NCBI RefSeq assembly: GCF_017368795.1
Contig: NZ_JAFNLL010000007.1
Coordinates: 141,039 to 205,038, forward strand
DNA length: 64,000 nucleotides
DNA from: Arthrobacter cavernae
Lineage (GTDB): Bacteria; Actinomycetota; Actinomycetes; Actinomycetales; Micrococcaceae
Direction: 5' to 3'
A program made the translations under genes and the position numbers. This document shows, one piece after another, positions 1 through 7,934 of this stretch. A model generated the notes under the pieces. It saw only the letters and a program-made list of their open reading frames with translations, had not been told where the DNA came from and made no database searches. The stretch's first letter is position 1. Every line of letters begins with the position of its first letter.

Positions 1-1
1 T

Positions 2-184
2 GCGACGGTTCCCGAAAAGCTGCTCCGCTGTATCTTGAACACCGCAGACATGGTCACCCTCAAGACTGCGGAGTTCGACTTCATCCAGCGCGACGGCGGC
101 ATCCTGCCCCCGGAGGCCCCTGGCCTTGGCATCACCGTCAACGAAGAGGTTCTCGGCGAGCCCGTCGCTGTCTGGGGCGATTAG
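2..184 (+). CDS. Enolase-superfamily (mandelate racemase/muconate lactonizing type) enzyme, C-terminal fragment
   Basis: Only the last 60 codons are in the window; the gene begins upstream. The frame ends at a TAG at 182-184. The tail contains DGGILPPEAPGLGITV, matching the C-terminal 'PGLG' strand typical of mandelate racemase/muconate lactonizing enzymes, which abstract a proton alpha to a carboxylate using Mg2+. The substrate cannot be told from this fragment; sugar-acid dehydratase, hydroxyproline dehydratase or epimerase, and cycloisomerase are all possible. It lies immediately upstream of a GntR regulator on the same strand, with a large hairpin between, so it probably ends a catabolic operon. 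Family call is reasonable, specificity unknown. Confidence 0.6.
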   Translation, partial: ATVPEKLLRCILNTADMVTLKTAEFDFIQRDGGILPPEAPGLGITVNEEVLGEPVAVWGD

Positions 185-220
185 GAACAATCCGGAAGCC
201 TGACTCCTTGCGAGGGCAGA

Positions 221-260
221 AGTGGGCACGGTAAACGGCAGACCGTTTACCGTGCCCACT
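221..260. promoter_or_regulatory. Perfect 18-bp inverted repeat upstream of the GntR gene
   Basis: AGTGGGCACGGTAAACGG (221-238) is followed by CAGA and then its exact reverse complement (243-260). It sits between the stop of the enolase-type gene and the ATG of the GntR gene at 294. The inner GGTAAACGG/CCGTTTACC suits a GntR operator. No T-run follows, so an intrinsic terminator is less likely, although the hairpin could still slow readthrough. Confidence 0.55.
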
Positions 261-293
261 AGACTGAACGGGGAAACAGGAAAGGTGGAAGAC

Positions 294-974
294 ATGGCTG
301 GAGCGCGGCGCATCACCAGGGCGGAAGCACTCGGCGCGCAGGTAGTGTCCGCATTGCGGGCCGATATCCTGACCGGCGATCTTCAACCGGGGGATCTGCT
401 CGTCGAGGCTTCGCTGGCGGAGAAATTCGAAGTCAGCCGCGGCCCAGTCCGGGATGCCTTGCGCATTCTGTCCGGGGAAGGGTTGATCGCGTCCTCGGGC
501 CGGAGTTTCCGTGTGGTCGGCTTGGATGAGAAGGACCTCCGCGATCTTTTCGCACTGCGTGAACTGCTTGAGATAGCGGCCGCGCAGCAGTGCGCCACCT
601 CGAACCCGGAAGGGTTCCGGCAGGTGGCCGACGCAGCTCTTGAGGACATGCGGAACGCGGCCGCGAACGGAGATACAGATGCTTTCGCCCGTGCCGACGT
701 CGCCTTTCATTCGGCATTCTTCAGCGCATGCGGGAACCGCCGGCTGCTGGCGGTCTGGGAGCAGCACGTCCCTACCTTCGCAGAATTGTTCCGCCTGACC
801 ACAGCCTTGGATGAACCGTTGTCGCGTTCGGTGGAATGGCACCAGCAGATGCTCGACACCGTCATGGGCAAGGATGCGGATTCCATTGCGGCCGAGGTCC
901 ACAAGCTTGTGGTGGGCGGCGAAGAACAAATCGTCGCTGCCCAACGGCAATTGCTGGAGCAGCGGAACAGCTAG
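294..974 (+). CDS. GntR family transcriptional regulator, FadR/FCD subfamily
   Basis: A 226-aa one-component regulator. Residues about 5-70 form the winged helix of GntR proteins (ALRADILTGDLQPGDLLVE, then a helix-turn-helix with SRGPVRDALR). The rest is an all-helical FCD ligand-binding domain with the spaced D/H residues (DVAFHSAFF and a later EVHK) that usually hold a metal and a small carboxylate effector. The ATG at 294 is preferred over an earlier GTG at 222 because a GGAAAGGTGG site precedes it and the earlier start would translate the 18-bp palindrome. It overlaps the convergent small gene by four bases at its 3' end. It probably regulates the upstream enolase-type operon and itself through that palindrome; the effector is unknown. 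Confidence 0.85.
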   Translation: MAGARRITRAEALGAQVVSALRADILTGDLQPGDLLVEASLAEKFEVSRGPVRDALRILSGEGLIASSGRSFRVVGLDEKDLRDLFALRELLEIAAAQQCATSNPEGFRQVADAALEDMRNAAANGDTDAFARADVAFHSAFFSACGNRRLLAVWEQHVPTFAELFRLTTALDEPLSRSVEWHQQMLDTVMGKDADSIAAEVHKLVVGGEEQIVAAQRQLLEQRNS

Positions 975-1255
975 TCCCGGCCGTACGAACGGTTCCGGCG
1001 TGCGGTGGTCTTGCGTTTCCGGTACACCCGGAGCCGGTCGGTCTTGTGGACCATGGATCTGCCCATGCCGTCCTTCTGCATGATCCAGAAGACGCTGCCG
1101 TCCGGGCCGCGCATTTCCACGTGGCCGGAGGTGCTGGGGAAGCCGTTGGCGTAGATGACAACTTCGTCGCCCCGGGACAGCGTTGTCCAGTTGGCTACGG
1201 GTTCCAATGATGCGGTTCCCTGCTGCTCAGGGTCCAGTTGACGGGCGGCACTCAT
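971..1255 (-). CDS. Small hypothetical protein, 94 aa
   Basis: I do not recognise a named family. The middle (VANWTTLSRGDEVVIYANGFPS, then WIMQKDGMGRSMVHK) reads like a small beta-barrel, SH3-like fold, and the C-terminus is strongly basic (RVYRKRKTTARR), which could bind nucleic acid. It lies downstream of the hydratase gene on the same strand but is separated from it by a strong intrinsic terminator, so it probably has its own promoter. Its stop codon overlaps that of the convergent GntR gene. Codon use looks like its neighbours and the frame is well kept, so it is probably expressed. Confidence 0.55.
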   Translation of the reverse strand: MSAARQLDPEQQGTASLEPVANWTTLSRGDEVVIYANGFPSTSGHVEMRGPDGSVFWIMQKDGMGRSMVHKTDRLRVYRKRKTTARRNRSYGRD

Positions 1256-1282
1256 TCCTGTCCTTAGTGATCAGATGCGAAA

Positions 1283-1310
1283 GGTGGCCGGGGCACTTGC
1301 CCCGGCCACC
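1283..1310 (-). terminator. Intrinsic terminator after the hydratase operon
   Basis: GGTGGCCGGGGC, loop ACTT, and the exact complement GCCCCGGCCACC form a perfect 12-bp stem. On the minus strand it is followed by a short T-run (TTTCGC). It lies 12 bases past the hydratase stop and marks the end of the monooxygenase operon. Confidence 0.8.
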
Positions 1311-1322
1311 TTGTCTTCGAAA

Positions 1323-2114
1323 TCAGGCTCCGACAGTCACGTCGAAGTCGATGCTTCCCCAGCCTTCGAAGGTGCCGGTCCAGCGGCCGGCCTCATTCAT
1401 GGGAACGGCCTGGAGGCAGCTGCCCGGGAGGATGACCTGCCCGGCTTCGAACTCGACGTCGTACTCCGCCAGGCGGTTGACGAGCCAGGCGACGGCGGCA
1501 ATCGGGTTCCCGAGGATGTTCCGGGTGTTTCCGGAAATCACTTCCTTGTCGTTGAACCGCAGCACGCCGCGGGTGTCGCGCAGGTTCAGTTCGGTGATCT
1601 TCCGGGGCGTTCCGCCAAGGAGCACCGCGCCGGTGGAGCCGTTGTCGGCCAGGGTGTCCGGGAGCCCGATGGCCCAGTCCTTGACGCGGGAATCGATGAT
1701 TTCGATGGACGGCAGGGCGTAGTCGATCGCATTGATGACGTCCGCAACCGTGGTGTTCCGGCCGCCCAGGTTCCGCTTCAGAACGAAGGCCGGCTCCAGC
1801 TCCACGAACGGCGCGATGAAGTCTTCGCGGCGCAGGCTGGTTCCTTCGTACGCGAAGAAGCCGGCCAGCAGGTGGCCGTAATCAGGCTGGTCAAGGCCGA
1901 AGGCGTCCTGCATGACCTTGGCGATGTTGCCGAGCTTGTAGCCGACCAGGCGGTCGCCGTTGGCGACGGCGTGCGCCACACCCGCTTTCTGGACGGCGAA
2001 GGCGGCGTCGACGTCCAGGGCCGGCCAGGTTTCCGTCGGGGCGGCGATGGGCGATCCCTGCAGGCGTGCGGCCCGCAGGGTGTCGGCGATGTTCTCGATG
2101 GCGAGGGTAGACAT
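1323..2114 (-). CDS. 2-keto-4-pentenoate hydratase family protein (MhpD/HpaH-like)
   Basis: A 263-aa member of the fumarylacetoacetate-hydrolase superfamily, hydratase branch. Family members add water to 2-oxo-4-enoic acids to give 4-hydroxy-2-oxo acids, using a metal held by acidic residues. Visible family features are GYKLGNIAKVMQ near residue 57, the EPAFVLKR strand near 106, and EIIDSRVKDW near 138. It is the last gene before a terminator in an operon that starts with an LLM monooxygenase. The usual partner aldolase for its product may be the HpcH/HpaI protein at 10248. No ring-cleavage dioxygenase is present, so how the 2-oxo-enoate arises is unclear. An AAAGGAAC site precedes the ATG. 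Confidence 0.8.
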   Translation of the reverse strand: MSTLAIENIADTLRAARLQGSPIAAPTETWPALDVDAAFAVQKAGVAHAVANGDRLVGYKLGNIAKVMQDAFGLDQPDYGHLLAGFFAYEGTSLRREDFIAPFVELEPAFVLKRNLGGRNTTVADVINAIDYALPSIEIIDSRVKDWAIGLPDTLADNGSTGAVLLGGTPRKITELNLRDTRGVLRFNDKEVISGNTRNILGNPIAAVAWLVNRLAEYDVEFEAGQVILPGSCLQAVPMNEAGRWTGTFEGWGSIDFDVTVGA

Positions 2115-2199
2115 GGGCGTGTTCCTTTGGTGAGTGGATTTCCGGCCCGGGCGCTGTATGGCACCGTTGCGAGTTTGCCCGGGCCGGAAGTTGGGGGAG

Positions 2200-3786
2200 T
2201 TACTGCTGGGCGAGGGTGATTTCGCCGTCGATCAGCCGGTTCACGTTCCAGGGGTTTGCGTCCCGCAGCGGTGCCGGGAGCAGCTGCTGGGGGAAGTTCT
2301 GGTAGGAAACCGGCCGCAGGAAGCGGTCGATCGCCAGGGTCCCCACGGACGTGGTCTTGGAATCGGACGTGGCGGGGTACGGGCCGCCGTGGACCATCGC
2401 GTGGCCCACTTCGACGCCGGTGGGCCAGCCGTTGATGATGATCCGGCCCACCTTGCGTTCCAGCACAGTGACGAGCGGCGCAACCGTGGCGTAGTCGGAT
2501 TCAGCTGCCTGGAACGTTGCCGTCAGCTGGCCTTCGAGCCGGAGCGTGGCGCCGATCAGGTCCTCAACGGCTTTGTACCGGACAACGAGGCTGGCGGCCC
2601 CGAAGATTTCTTCGTGCAGGGTCCGGTTCTTCTTGAAGACATCGAGGTCCACGCTGAAGATCGCGGGGGCCGGTGCGTTCGCCGTCGAACCGGAAGTGCC
2701 GCGGGCCACGAGTTCAGTTTCCGCGACGTCGTCCACGGCCTCGAAACCGGACTGCCAGGAGGCTGCGATCCCCGGGGTGAGCATCGTCTGGCCTGCTTGG
2801 CCGCCAACCGCCTTGGCCACAGCGTCGACCAGGCGGTCGCCGTCGTCGCCCACCGGCACAAACAAGAGCCCGGGCGAGGTGCAGAGCTGGCCGGAGCTGC
2901 CGGTGACGGAGGTGGTGTATTGGGCGGCGAGGGCCTCGAGGTCGCCCTCCAGGGCGCCCGGCAGTACGTAGACCGGGTTGATGGAGGACATCTCAGCGTA
3001 GACCGGAATGGGTTCGGGGCGTGCTGCGGCGGTACGCATGAGGGCGGTGCCGCCGCCGCGGGAACCGGTGAACCCGACGGCCTTGATGACGGGATCGGAG
3101 ACCAGGGCCTGGCCGATCTTGCTGCCGGCACCGTAGATCAGCGAGAAGACGCCCGGGTGCAGCCCGGCTGCGCGCACGGCCTGCGTGATGGCGCGGCCCA
3201 CCAGCTCGGAGGTGCCCGGGTGGGCGTTGTGTGCCTTGACGATCACCGGGCAGCCGGCGGCCAGCGCGGAGGCGGTGTCTCCGCCCGCAACGGAGAATGC
3301 CAGCGGGAAGTTGCTGGCGCCGAAGACGGCTACCGGGCCCAGAGGAACCTGGCGCAGCCGGATGTCGGCGCGGGGCAGCGGGGTGCGGTCCGGAATGGCG
3401 GGGTCGATCCGGACGCCGCGGAAGTCGCCCTGGCGGACAACCTTGGCGAACAGCCGCAGCTGGCCGATGGTGCGGGCGCGCTCGCCCTGCAGGCGGGCGG
3501 CGGGAAGGCCGGTTTCCGCAGAGCCCCGCTCGATCAGCTCATCGCCGATCGCCTCGATGTTGTCGGCGATGGTTTCCAGGAAGCGGGCGTGCTTTTCCGG
3601 GTCGAGGTTGCTGAAGGATTCGAAGGCGTCCGCGGCGGCATCCGTTGCCGTGCGGAGCTGCGCTTCGCTGATCAGGGTGTAGGCGGGTTCGAGCTGTTGG
3701 TTGTTTGAGGGGTCGATGCCGAAGGAAGTGCCGTCGGTACCGACGATCGTTTCCCCGGCGATCAGGGAGTGTCCCGTGAGTGTCAT
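2200..3786 (-). CDS. NADP-type aldehyde dehydrogenase, 2,5-dioxovalerate (alpha-ketoglutaric semialdehyde) dehydrogenase-like
   Basis: A 528-aa aldehyde dehydrogenase. GASNFPLAFSVAGGDTASAL near residues 156-175, with the AGCPVIVKAHNAHP cofactor loop after it, is the signature of the alpha-ketoglutaric semialdehyde dehydrogenase branch. The catalytic glutamate is about E265 (AEMSSINP) and the nucleophile about C302 (SSGQLCTSP). The expected reaction is oxidation of a semialdehyde to the acid with NAD(P)+. It sits between the SnoaL-like gene and the hydratase gene. A hairpin just upstream (3822-3855) may tune its expression within the operon. In this context it may oxidise an aldehyde made by the amine oxidase; that is inference. 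Confidence 0.85.
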   Translation of the reverse strand: MTLTGHSLIAGETIVGTDGTSFGIDPSNNQQLEPAYTLISEAQLRTATDAAADAFESFSNLDPEKHARFLETIADNIEAIGDELIERGSAETGLPAARLQGERARTIGQLRLFAKVVRQGDFRGVRIDPAIPDRTPLPRADIRLRQVPLGPVAVFGASNFPLAFSVAGGDTASALAAGCPVIVKAHNAHPGTSELVGRAITQAVRAAGLHPGVFSLIYGAGSKIGQALVSDPVIKAVGFTGSRGGGTALMRTAAARPEPIPVYAEMSSINPVYVLPGALEGDLEALAAQYTTSVTGSSGQLCTSPGLLFVPVGDDGDRLVDAVAKAVGGQAGQTMLTPGIAASWQSGFEAVDDVAETELVARGTSGSTANAPAPAIFSVDLDVFKKNRTLHEEIFGAASLVVRYKAVEDLIGATLRLEGQLTATFQAAESDYATVAPLVTVLERKVGRIIINGWPTGVEVGHAMVHGGPYPATSDSKTTSVGTLAIDRFLRPVSYQNFPQQLLPAPLRDANPWNVNRLIDGEITLAQQ

Positions 3787-3821
3787 CGTCGCGTCTCCTG
3801 TGCGATTGGAAGTGTGAAGGT

Positions 3822-3855
3822 ACGACGGCGGCCCGGCCTGGCCGACCGCCGTCGT
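3822..3855 (-). terminator. Intercistronic hairpin, possible attenuator
   Basis: ACGACGGCGG and CCGCCGTCGT form a 10-bp stem between the SnoaL-like and aldehyde dehydrogenase genes. No T-run follows on the minus strand, so it is more likely an mRNA-stabilising or partial-termination element than a full terminator. Confidence 0.45.
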
Positions 3856-3872
3856 GGGTTGTTGCGGGACGG

Positions 3873-4289
3873 TCAGTTACCGGCACCCAGGTGCCAGATG
3901 CCCAGCGCGGAAAGCAGCTCGCGCGGATCCCAGACGACCGTCTCCTCCGCCAGTTTTTCGCCTTCGAAGCGCAGGAAGGAGGCGCCGGCGACGGTGACGC
4001 TGCGGCCGGTGGCCGGCACGTCCATGAAGCTGCCCTGGTGGCTTCCCTGGGTCTGCCAGTGGATGGCAACGGTGTCCCCGTTTTCGACGAACTGCAGGAT
4101 GTCGGTGCGGGTGTCGGGGAAGGCTGCGTGCATCGCCTCGATGTTCGCCTTCAGGGTTTCGTAGTCTTCGCTGCCGGACTTGGAACGGCGGACATAGCCG
4201 GGGGCGATGAGTTCTTCGAATGCGGCGAGGTCGCCGTTGCCCCAGGCGTCGTTCCAGGCCTTGAGGATGGTTTCTTTACGGTTGCTCAT
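3873..4289 (-). CDS. SnoaL-like / NTF2-fold protein (ester-cyclase family)
   Basis: A 138-aa NTF2-fold protein of the SnoaL-like polyketide-cyclase/ester-cyclase group. The N-terminus (ILKAWNDAWGNGDLAAFEELI, then YVRRSKSGSEDYETLKANIEAM) and the central HWQTQGSHQGSFMDVPATGR are typical. Such proteins act as small isomerases, cyclases or hydrolases on diffusible metabolites, or simply bind them. The ATG overlaps the stop of the flavin reductase gene by four bases, so the two are translationally coupled. In this operon it could open or isomerise the oxygenated product of the LLM enzyme; this is inference from position only. Confidence 0.75.
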   Translation of the reverse strand: MSNRKETILKAWNDAWGNGDLAAFEELIAPGYVRRSKSGSEDYETLKANIEAMHAAFPDTRTDILQFVENGDTVAIHWQTQGSHQGSFMDVPATGRSVTVAGASFLRFEGEKLAEETVVWDPRELLSALGIWHLGAGN

Positions 4290-4855
4290 GATGCGCTCTT
4301 TGCTTCAACGGGGGCGGGTGCCGCGGCAGGTGCGGGCATTTCGATGGGGAGGTACTGGCCGAACTTTCCGCCCCGGAACAGGAGGGCGTCGCCGCTGCCC
4401 TGTTCCATGGAGACGATGGAGCCGACCACCATGTAGTGGTCGCCCACGGCGACCTCCGCGGTGACGACGCAGTCGATGTACGCGGTGGCGCCTTCGATGT
4501 GCGGGGTGCCCAGGGCACAGGTGCTGTTGGGTACGTCTTCGAGCTTCCGGGGGCCCTTGCTCGAGAGCTTGCGGCAGACCGGGACCTGGTCATCGGCGAG
4601 GATGTTCGCCGTGAAGTTCTGCAGCTTGCGCACCTTGGGCCAGGTCGAGGAGGACTTGTCCACGCAGAACATGACGAGCGGCGGATCGATCGAGAGCGAC
4701 TGGAAGGTGCCGACCACCAGGCCGAGCTTCTCGCCGTCGTCGTTGACGCCGGTGATGGCCGTGACGCCGGTGGGCAGGAGCCCGAGGATCTGGCGGTAGT
4801 AGGCGGGAGTGATCTCCATGGCCGGAACCTTTTCGGCCGTTGGGGTGATATCCAT
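4286..4855 (-). CDS. Flavin reductase domain protein (reductase of a two-component monooxygenase)
   Basis: A 189-aa protein of the FMN-binding split-barrel flavin reductase family (HpaC/NtaB-like). The start of the fold shows YYRQILGLLPTGVTAITG, then GLVVGTFQSLSIDPPLVMFCV, the classic flavin-binding stretch. Such enzymes reduce FMN with NAD(P)H and hand FMNH2 to a partner oxygenase. The partner is almost certainly the LLM monooxygenase first in the same operon. The last 20 residues are a proline/alanine-rich tail. It lies 12 bases after the amine oxidase gene and overlaps the next gene by four bases, so the cluster is one transcript. Confidence 0.85.
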   Translation of the reverse strand: MDITPTAEKVPAMEITPAYYRQILGLLPTGVTAITGVNDDGEKLGLVVGTFQSLSIDPPLVMFCVDKSSSTWPKVRKLQNFTANILADDQVPVCRKLSSKGPRKLEDVPNSTCALGTPHIEGATAYIDCVVTAEVAVGDHYMVVGSIVSMEQGSGDALLFRGGKFGQYLPIEMPAPAAAPAPVEAKSAS

Positions 4856-4867
4856 GACGGGTTCCTT

Positions 4868-6190
4868 TTACTTTGCTGGGGAGTGCAGTTCTGCGTTGGA
4901 CTGCAGTTCTGTGTGGACGAGGCGGCCTGCGCGCAGGCCGCTTTCGATGGCGCCGTCGAAGAAGCCGGCCCAGATGTTGGCGGTGTCTGCGCTGGCGAAG
5001 TGCAATGCGCCTTCGCTGGCCTGCTGTGCGGCGTGGTACTTGGTGAGCTGGCCGGGGCGCTGGATCTGCCAGGTCTCCTCCGCGTAGGGGTCTTCACCCC
5101 ACTTGTGTCCGGTGACCTCGAGGACTTCCAGATCGTCGCGCCAGACCTTGATGGCTTCCTGGATCTGCTGGGGATCGGTGACATCGATGCGGTGGGCATC
5201 GGCGCCGAAGCCCACCAGCACGGCGTCGGTGTCGCCGACGAACTCGGTGCGGATCACGGACAGCGGCTTGTCTTGGGCGGAGTACGCGAAGAACGGCTTG
5301 ATCGGGCCCTTGACCCGGATCCAGGCCTTGACGCCCTGGGAGGCGGTCTTTTCCCGGCTGGGGGCCAGCTTGCCTTCGGAAAGGGCGGGCTCGACGTCGA
5401 GCTTGTGCAGCACGTTCTGGGGGAGCGTGATGACAACCTTCTTTGCCTGGATTTCCTGGCCGTCGCCGTAGCTGACGGTGGCGCTGTCGGCGTTGTGCCG
5501 GACGGCGGTCACCGGGGCGTTGAGGCGGAGGTCCGCGTTGGCGTCTTCGGCGATGGCGTTGGCCAGGCCGTCGTTGCCGTCCTTCAGGCGGTAGATCGCC
5601 GAGGCCTCGTGCATCAGGTGCCAGTGCCCGGAGGAGCCGGCGGTCCAGCGCAGCGCGTTGACGTAGGCGCACTGGTCCAGCGGAGCGTTGAAGTGGCCCA
5701 CCCAGGCGGCCTCGTTCGCGTTCCGCTCGTCCTCGGAGAGGTCCAGCTTGTCCAGCATCTCCTGCAGGTTGTACTGGTCCACGTCGGCCAGATTCTCCAC
5801 GGTCAGCGGTGCATCCGGGCGGGGCAGCCACTTCATGGTGTCTTCGAGCAGCCGGGTCATTCCGGGGTCGATCAGTTTCATAAAGTCGTCAAGGTTGCCG
5901 CGGCGTACTTCGTCGCCGGCCAGCCAGTAGGTTTCCTCCGATCGCGGACCGCGAGAGACCTCCAGCCCGTAGCGGGTGACCTCGGCCCAGACGTGGGGCT
6001 GGGTCCAGTGCAGCCAGTTGCCGCCGAGCTCAAGGTTCTGGCCAAGGCGGCGCTCGGTGTAAAGGCGGCCGCCGATCCGGTCGCGGGCTTCCAGGACCAC
6101 AACCTTGTGGCCGCGGTTACCGAGTTCGCGGGCGGTGATGAGGCCGGCAAGGCCGGCACCGATGACGACGACGTCGGTCTGTTCAGTCAT
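4868..6190 (-). CDS. FAD-dependent amine oxidase (flavin monoamine oxidase family)
   Basis: A 440-aa flavoprotein. The N-terminal Rossmann motif VVVIGAGLAGLITARELG (residues about 7-24) and the following EARDRIGGRLYT are hallmark FAD-binding segments of the monoamine oxidase/L-amino-acid oxidase family. ELGGNWLHW near 54 contacts FAD. The C-terminal FASADTANIWAGFFDGAIESG is the second conserved flavin segment. Members oxidise an amine to an imine or aldehyde with release of H2O2; relatives in arthrobacters include hydroxynicotine oxidases and putrescine oxidase. No signal peptide is seen, so it is cytoplasmic. It follows the LLM gene by 30 bases. Its presence suggests that the operon's substrate contains or becomes an amine. 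Confidence 0.85.
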   Translation of the reverse strand: MTEQTDVVVIGAGLAGLITARELGNRGHKVVVLEARDRIGGRLYTERRLGQNLELGGNWLHWTQPHVWAEVTRYGLEVSRGPRSEETYWLAGDEVRRGNLDDFMKLIDPGMTRLLEDTMKWLPRPDAPLTVENLADVDQYNLQEMLDKLDLSEDERNANEAAWVGHFNAPLDQCAYVNALRWTAGSSGHWHLMHEASAIYRLKDGNDGLANAIAEDANADLRLNAPVTAVRHNADSATVSYGDGQEIQAKKVVITLPQNVLHKLDVEPALSEGKLAPSREKTASQGVKAWIRVKGPIKPFFAYSAQDKPLSVIRTEFVGDTDAVLVGFGADAHRIDVTDPQQIQEAIKVWRDDLEVLEVTGHKWGEDPYAEETWQIQRPGQLTKYHAAQQASEGALHFASADTANIWAGFFDGAIESGLRAGRLVHTELQSNAELHSPAK

Positions 6191-6220
6191 GTGTATCTCC
6201 GTTGATATCTGTCGGGATGC

Positions 6221-7630
6221 TTAGCTGGCGGTGGAGTCGGCTGCGGGGGCTAGCCGTCCCGTGCGGTAGCCGGTGGCCGGGTGGCCGTCCAGGGTGTACT
6301 TCTGGCCGAACAGCTTTTCGCGCAGGGTTACCGGGTCCTCGTCCTCCGTGCGTGCAGGGGCCACGAGGCCTTCGGCGCGAAGCACGGGGAGGGCGAGTTC
6401 GATGAAGTCATCCCAGCCGCCCGGCTTGGTGATGTAGCTGAGGTTGATGCCGTCGACGCCGGCTTCGTCGCGCCAGCGGCGCAGCTCGGCAGCGACCGTC
6501 TCCGGGGAGCCGACGATCGTTGACCCGGTGCCGCCGACGGCGAGGAATTCGGCGATCTGGCGCGGGGTCCAGTCGCGGTCCGGGTCGGCCTTGGAGAACA
6601 TGTCCACCATGGACTGGCCGGCCTTCGTGCCGACAGACCTCAGAGGAGTGTCCAGTTCGTACTCGGCCATGTCGATGCCGGTCCAGCCGCTGAAGCGGGC
6701 CAGGATTCCGTCGATCGGGGCGGTCTCGACGGCCTTCCGGTACTTGGCCTGGGCTTCCTCATCGGTAGGTGCGACGACGACGGTGAGCAGGATGACGATC
6801 TTGACGTCCTTCGGGTCGCGCCCCGCATCGGCCACGGCCTGGCGCAACTTGTCCACCGAGCGCTTGGTACCCTCCACCGACGTCCCCTGGAGGAAGACGG
6901 CTTCGGCGTGCTTACCGCCGAACGCCATGCCGCGGGAGGAAGCACCGGCCTGGAACAGGACTGGGGTGCGCTGCGGCGAAGGCTCGCAGAGGTGGAACCC
7001 GGGGACCCGGAAGTGCGTGCCGGAGTGGTTGATCTGGTGCACCTTGGCGGGATCGATGTAGGTGGCCGACTCGGCGTCGCGCACCACCGCGTCCTCTTCG
7101 AAGGAGCTTTCCCAGAGCTTGTAGACCACGTCCATGTACTCGTCTGCCATGTCGTAGCGCTCTTCGGGACTGAGCTGCTGTTCCTTGCCGAGGTTCCGGG
7201 CGGCAGCTTCGGAGTAGGACGTCACGATGTTCCAGCCGACCCGGCCGGAGGTGAGGTGGTCCAGGGAACTGAACTTGCGGGCCAGCAGGTACGGCGGCTC
7301 GTAGGTGGCCGAGCAGGTGACGCCGAAGGTGAGGTGCTTCGTGACGGCGGCCATGCCGCTGATCAGCACGGTGGGGTCGTTGATGGGGAACTGCGCGGCG
7401 TCGCGCAGGGCAGCATCTCCGTTGCCGCGGTAGACATCGTGGTAGCCGACGTTGTCGGCGAAGAAAATGCCGTCGAATCCGGCCTCCTCAAGCTTCCGGG
7501 CGATGCCGGTCCAGTACTGGAGATCGGTGTAGCGATGGCCTTGATCGCCTTCGTTGCGCCACGAGCCCGAGGTCAGGTGGGCCGGGGCGAAGACGTCAAA
7601 GGCAAAGAGGCTCAGAGGCTCGTTTTTCAT
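6221..7630 (-). CDS. LLM class flavin-dependent monooxygenase (NtaA/SnaA/DszA family)
   Basis: A 469-aa TIM-barrel flavin monooxygenase. GHRYTDLQYWTGIARKLEE, then GFDGIFFADNVG, SSLDHLTSGRVGWNIVTSY and EERYDMADEYMDVVYKLWE are diagnostic of the NtaA/SnaA/DszA group, which uses free FMNH2 and O2 to oxygenate or split C-N or C-S bonds. It is the first gene of the operon; a flavin reductase two genes downstream would supply FMNH2. Transcription starts from a near-consensus promoter with a 15-bp palindrome over the -10/+1 region (7696-7738). An AGGAAG site lies 10 bases before the ATG. Known relatives attack nitrilotriacetate, EDTA, alkanesulfonates and N-heterocycles; the substrate here cannot be read from sequence. 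Confidence 0.87.
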   Translation of the reverse strand: MKNEPLSLFAFDVFAPAHLTSGSWRNEGDQGHRYTDLQYWTGIARKLEEAGFDGIFFADNVGYHDVYRGNGDAALRDAAQFPINDPTVLISGMAAVTKHLTFGVTCSATYEPPYLLARKFSSLDHLTSGRVGWNIVTSYSEAAARNLGKEQQLSPEERYDMADEYMDVVYKLWESSFEEDAVVRDAESATYIDPAKVHQINHSGTHFRVPGFHLCEPSPQRTPVLFQAGASSRGMAFGGKHAEAVFLQGTSVEGTKRSVDKLRQAVADAGRDPKDVKIVILLTVVVAPTDEEAQAKYRKAVETAPIDGILARFSGWTGIDMAEYELDTPLRSVGTKAGQSMVDMFSKADPDRDWTPRQIAEFLAVGGTGSTIVGSPETVAAELRRWRDEAGVDGINLSYITKPGGWDDFIELALPVLRAEGLVAPARTEDEDPVTLREKLFGQKYTLDGHPATGYRTGRLAPAADSTAS

Positions 7631-7695
7631 GGCGACGGTACTTCCTTGGACTGTGCCGGATGATGCGGCAGATTCATCGGGTCATGCTCAATAAA

Positions 7696-7738
7696 TGAAC
7701 GTTGCGTTCAATTTAGGTGTTGCGCAGCTCACTGTCAA
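7696..7738 (-). promoter_or_regulatory. Promoter and palindromic operator of the LLM monooxygenase operon
   Basis: On the minus strand, TTGACA (7738-7733), a 17-bp spacer and TAAATT (7715-7710) form a strong sigma-A promoter. The palindrome TGAACGCAACGTTCA (7710-7696) begins on the last base of the -10 box, so a bound regulator would block initiation. The same palindrome in the same position occurs at 14877-14920 before the flavokinase gene. Two IclR regulators nearby are the likeliest binders. Confidence 0.75.
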
Positions 7739-7775
7739 GAGGTGATCCAAGTCGCGAAAAGTTACGCCCCGACTC

Positions 7776-7804
7776 TTGACACTCGATGTGGCCGGTGTCA
7801 TATT
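7776..7804 (+). promoter_or_regulatory. Promoter of the MFS transporter gene
   Basis: TTGACA (7776-7781), exactly 17 bases, then CATATT (7799-7804), reading rightward. It is divergent from the monooxygenase promoter, the two -35 boxes being about 40 bases apart. TTGAACTCCCCG downstream (starting at 7827) also occurs before the second IclR gene (12481). Confidence 0.7.
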
Positions 7805-7934
7805 TTTGATCACGACGTTCGAATCTTGAACTCCCCGGACTATGAATTCCGGCCCCGAATCCCCACTCCTTGCCGAACAGAGAAGAACCGGCATGTATCC
7901 CGTTCGAAGAGCACGATCTACAAGGAAGTCCATC

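Noticed and set aside
2134..3708. A 524-codon open frame on the plus strand
   Set aside because: Exact shadow of the aldehyde dehydrogenase gene; composition is Gly/Asp/Arg-rich with no domain.
4436..6205. A 589-codon open frame on the plus strand
   Set aside because: Antisense of the flavin reductase and amine oxidase genes; no start signal and no similarity.
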